Assembly (NCBI RefSeq): GCF_042646085.1
Contig: NZ_JBHRSZ010000002.1
Coordinates: 372,001-436,000, forward strand
Direction: 5' to 3'
Length of the DNA stretch: 64,000 bases
From: Litoribrevibacter euphylliae
GTDB taxonomy: Bacteria; Pseudomonadota; Gammaproteobacteria; Pseudomonadales; Litoribrevibacteraceae
The first letter of the stretch is position 1; each line of letters begins with the position of its first letter. The position numbers were made by a program, and so were the translations under genes. The notes below the pieces were generated by a model, which saw nothing but the letters and a program-made list of their open reading frames with translations, was not told where the DNA came from and did not search any database. Of the stretch, positions 62,767 through 64,000 are shown piece by piece.

Positions 62767-63885
62767 ATGACTGCCTGCACTTCAGCCACCTTCAACCACC
62801 GTCGACTTTCCAAGTCCGCTAATCTTGCTCTGCAAGCGCTGATTGGCTTGATGTCATTTATATGGATGTTGAATCTTCATGCAAACACCCCTCCGCCAGC
62901 CAAAGTGGTTACTACTAACATCCAATTTCAGGAACTGGCCGATACCACCAGTATTCCTGGAATCATAGAGTTTAATACCAGCAGTCAAATCACCAGTGAA
63001 CAAACCGGCATTATCTCCGCGATCTATTTCAATGAAGGCGACAAGGTGAACAAAGGCGATATTATTGCCAGCCTCAACACCGACTTGTTACATCAAGATA
63101 TCAAAGTTAAGCGTTCTGAAATTGATGCCTTGGCAGCAGAACAAACACGAATCGAAAAAGACATCGAGCGTTCAAATAAGCTGCTCAAAACCAGTTTCGA
63201 AAGTAAACGCGCGTTGGAAAACCTAGAGTTCAGCCTGAAAGCAAATCTGGCAAACCGTCAGCGTCTGCTGCATCAGGTAGAACGTTTAAATATTCTGATT
63301 CGAAAGAGTGAAATCAAAGCGCAATTCGACGGTTTAATCCTGGCAAAACACAAACATCCTGGTGAGTGGCTGGGTCAAGCCGATCCCATTGTGACCTTGG
63401 CGAAACTAAGTGACACCATGGCACTGGTAAGTGTACCGGAACGTTACATTCGCTACATTCAATTAAGAAGCACCACCAGTGTAATGATCCCAGCGTTGGA
63501 TCTAGAAGTGGAAGGTACCATCGACAGTACCGTGCCGGTAGCAGACCTTCGAACCAAAAGCGTTCCTCTAAAAGTGAAGATCGACTATCAGACCAGTTTC
63601 ATCCGCAACATGTCGGTCAAAGTGTCTGTCGCTACCTCCGCGAAACGTAAGGTACTGACCTTCCCTAGAGATGCCGTCATTCAACATCAGGGCAAAGAGT
63701 TTGTTTATACCGTAAAAACCAATGACGATGGCAGCCAACAAGCCCAGATTGTTCCTGTACAAATAACAGGGCGTTATGGTGCAACTGTGGCAATTCAGCC
63801 AGGCTTATTGCAAGCAGATCAGCCAGTAATCATCAAAGGGAACGATCGCTTACAGCCAGATCAACCGATCGCGGTTCAGAATTAA
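62767..63885 (+). CDS. Efflux RND transporter periplasmic adaptor (membrane fusion protein)
   Basis: Protein of 372 residues with an N-terminal membrane/signal segment (about 20-40), a lipoyl-like domain split around a helical hairpin (SEQTGIISAIYFNEGDKVNK then IEKDIERSNKLLKTSFES), and beta-barrel and membrane-proximal domains (KAQFDGLILAKHKHPGEW; KVLTFPRDAVI). It links an inner-membrane RND pump to an outer-membrane channel. The partner permease is expected downstream, beyond the window edge. A tandem of Ala/Thr residues after the signal is unremarkable. Regulation is not visible. Confidence 0.88.
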   Translation: MTACTSATFNHRRLSKSANLALQALIGLMSFIWMLNLHANTPPPAKVVTTNIQFQELADTTSIPGIIEFNTSSQITSEQTGIISAIYFNEGDKVNKGDIIASLNTDLLHQDIKVKRSEIDALAAEQTRIEKDIERSNKLLKTSFESKRALENLEFSLKANLANRQRLLHQVERLNILIRKSEIKAQFDGLILAKHKHPGEWLGQADPIVTLAKLSDTMALVSVPERYIRYIQLRSTTSVMIPALDLEVEGTIDSTVPVADLRTKSVPLKVKIDYQTSFIRNMSVKVSVATSAKRKVLTFPRDAVIQHQGKEFVYTVKTNDDGSQQAQIVPVQITGRYGATVAIQPGLLQADQPVIIKGNDRLQPDQPIAVQN

Positions 63886-63940
63886 TATGAAAAATAACTA
63901 TGAAAAACTAACCTGAAAACTCATCTAAAAAATACGGTAT

Positions 63941-64000
63941 ATGCCATCAGGCAAACGTTTATCGCTGGAGGCAAAAGCAGCTAGCGACGATTGGATCAAG
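63941..64000 (+). CDS. Start of a further gene, possibly the RND permease
   Basis: An open frame begins at ATG 63941 and is still open at the right edge (20 codons, MPSGKRLSLEAKAASDDWIK). No clear ribosome site precedes it. Its position 55 bases after the adaptor gene suggests the pump subunit, but the visible part is too short to recognise. Confidence 0.35.
   Translation, partial: MPSGKRLSLEAKAASDDWIK

Overview
The window looks like chromosomal DNA of a marine gammaproteobacterium of the Oceanospirillales/Pseudomonadales type. Four features point there: a complete RnfABCDGE operon followed by nth, the block purMN / DUF2066 / perM / hda, a choline-to-betaine cluster betIBA-choXWV, and an E. 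coli-like argF. Base composition is moderate and even, codon usage does not change visibly along the window, and I see no transposase, integrase, phage gene or CRISPR array. I cannot name a genus from sequence alone.

Layout. 1-3.5 kb: a LysR-type regulator cut by the left edge, divergent from an aldehyde dehydrogenase and a GMC oxidoreductase carrying a four-cysteine cluster. 3.5-4.5 kb: a YkgJ-like Cys-rich protein and two tandem paralogous small proteins of unknown function. 4.5-11.6 kb: the osmoprotection operon betI-betB-betA-choX-choW-choV on the minus strand, with BetI-like operators at its head and a perfect 26-bp palindrome between choX and choW. 12-17.3 kb: a chalcone-isomerase-like periplasmic protein, argS, an HDOD protein and rimO. 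17.3-22.2 kb: four minus-strand envelope proteins (DUF4384, alpha/beta hydrolase lipoprotein, DUF4105, DUF3015). 22.6-24.4 kb: a PhzF-family protein and argF. 25-28.5 kb: a large NIT-domain hybrid histidine kinase with CsrA-like sites in its leader, meeting murI tail to tail. 29.3-35.2 kb: hda, perM, a CDP-alcohol phosphatidyltransferase and a DUF2066 protein on the minus strand, divergent from purM-purN. 35.3-40 kb: a TetR regulator overlapping dcd, apbC/mrp and metG. 40.2-48 kb: an orphan ParD-like protein, then rnfABCDGE-nth. 48-50.8 kb: gloA, rlmF, a TetR regulator and an FKBP isomerase. 51-53.9 kb: a two-gene operon of a CrtI/retinol-saturase-like flavoprotein and a flavin/2Fe-2S reductase, preceded by inverted repeats. 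54-62 kb: cvfB-like, pldA, a chemoreceptor, an ABC exporter, a SpoIIAA-like protein and an ABC1-family kinase. 62.4 kb: tRNA-Thr(UGU). 62.8-64 kb: an efflux membrane-fusion protein, with a further gene probably starting at the right edge.

How the genes work together. The bet/cho cluster is a self-contained choline importer plus two-step oxidation pathway under BetI. The Rnf complex couples ferredoxin and NAD to a membrane ion gradient; its RnfC has a very long repetitive tail. The CrtI-like protein and its neighbouring reductase look like an enzyme with a dedicated electron-transfer partner, and they are the best candidate here for an undescribed pathway. Most of the remaining genes are core housekeeping: tRNA charging, purine and arginine synthesis, DnaA control, peptidoglycan precursor supply, and rRNA or ribosomal-protein modification.
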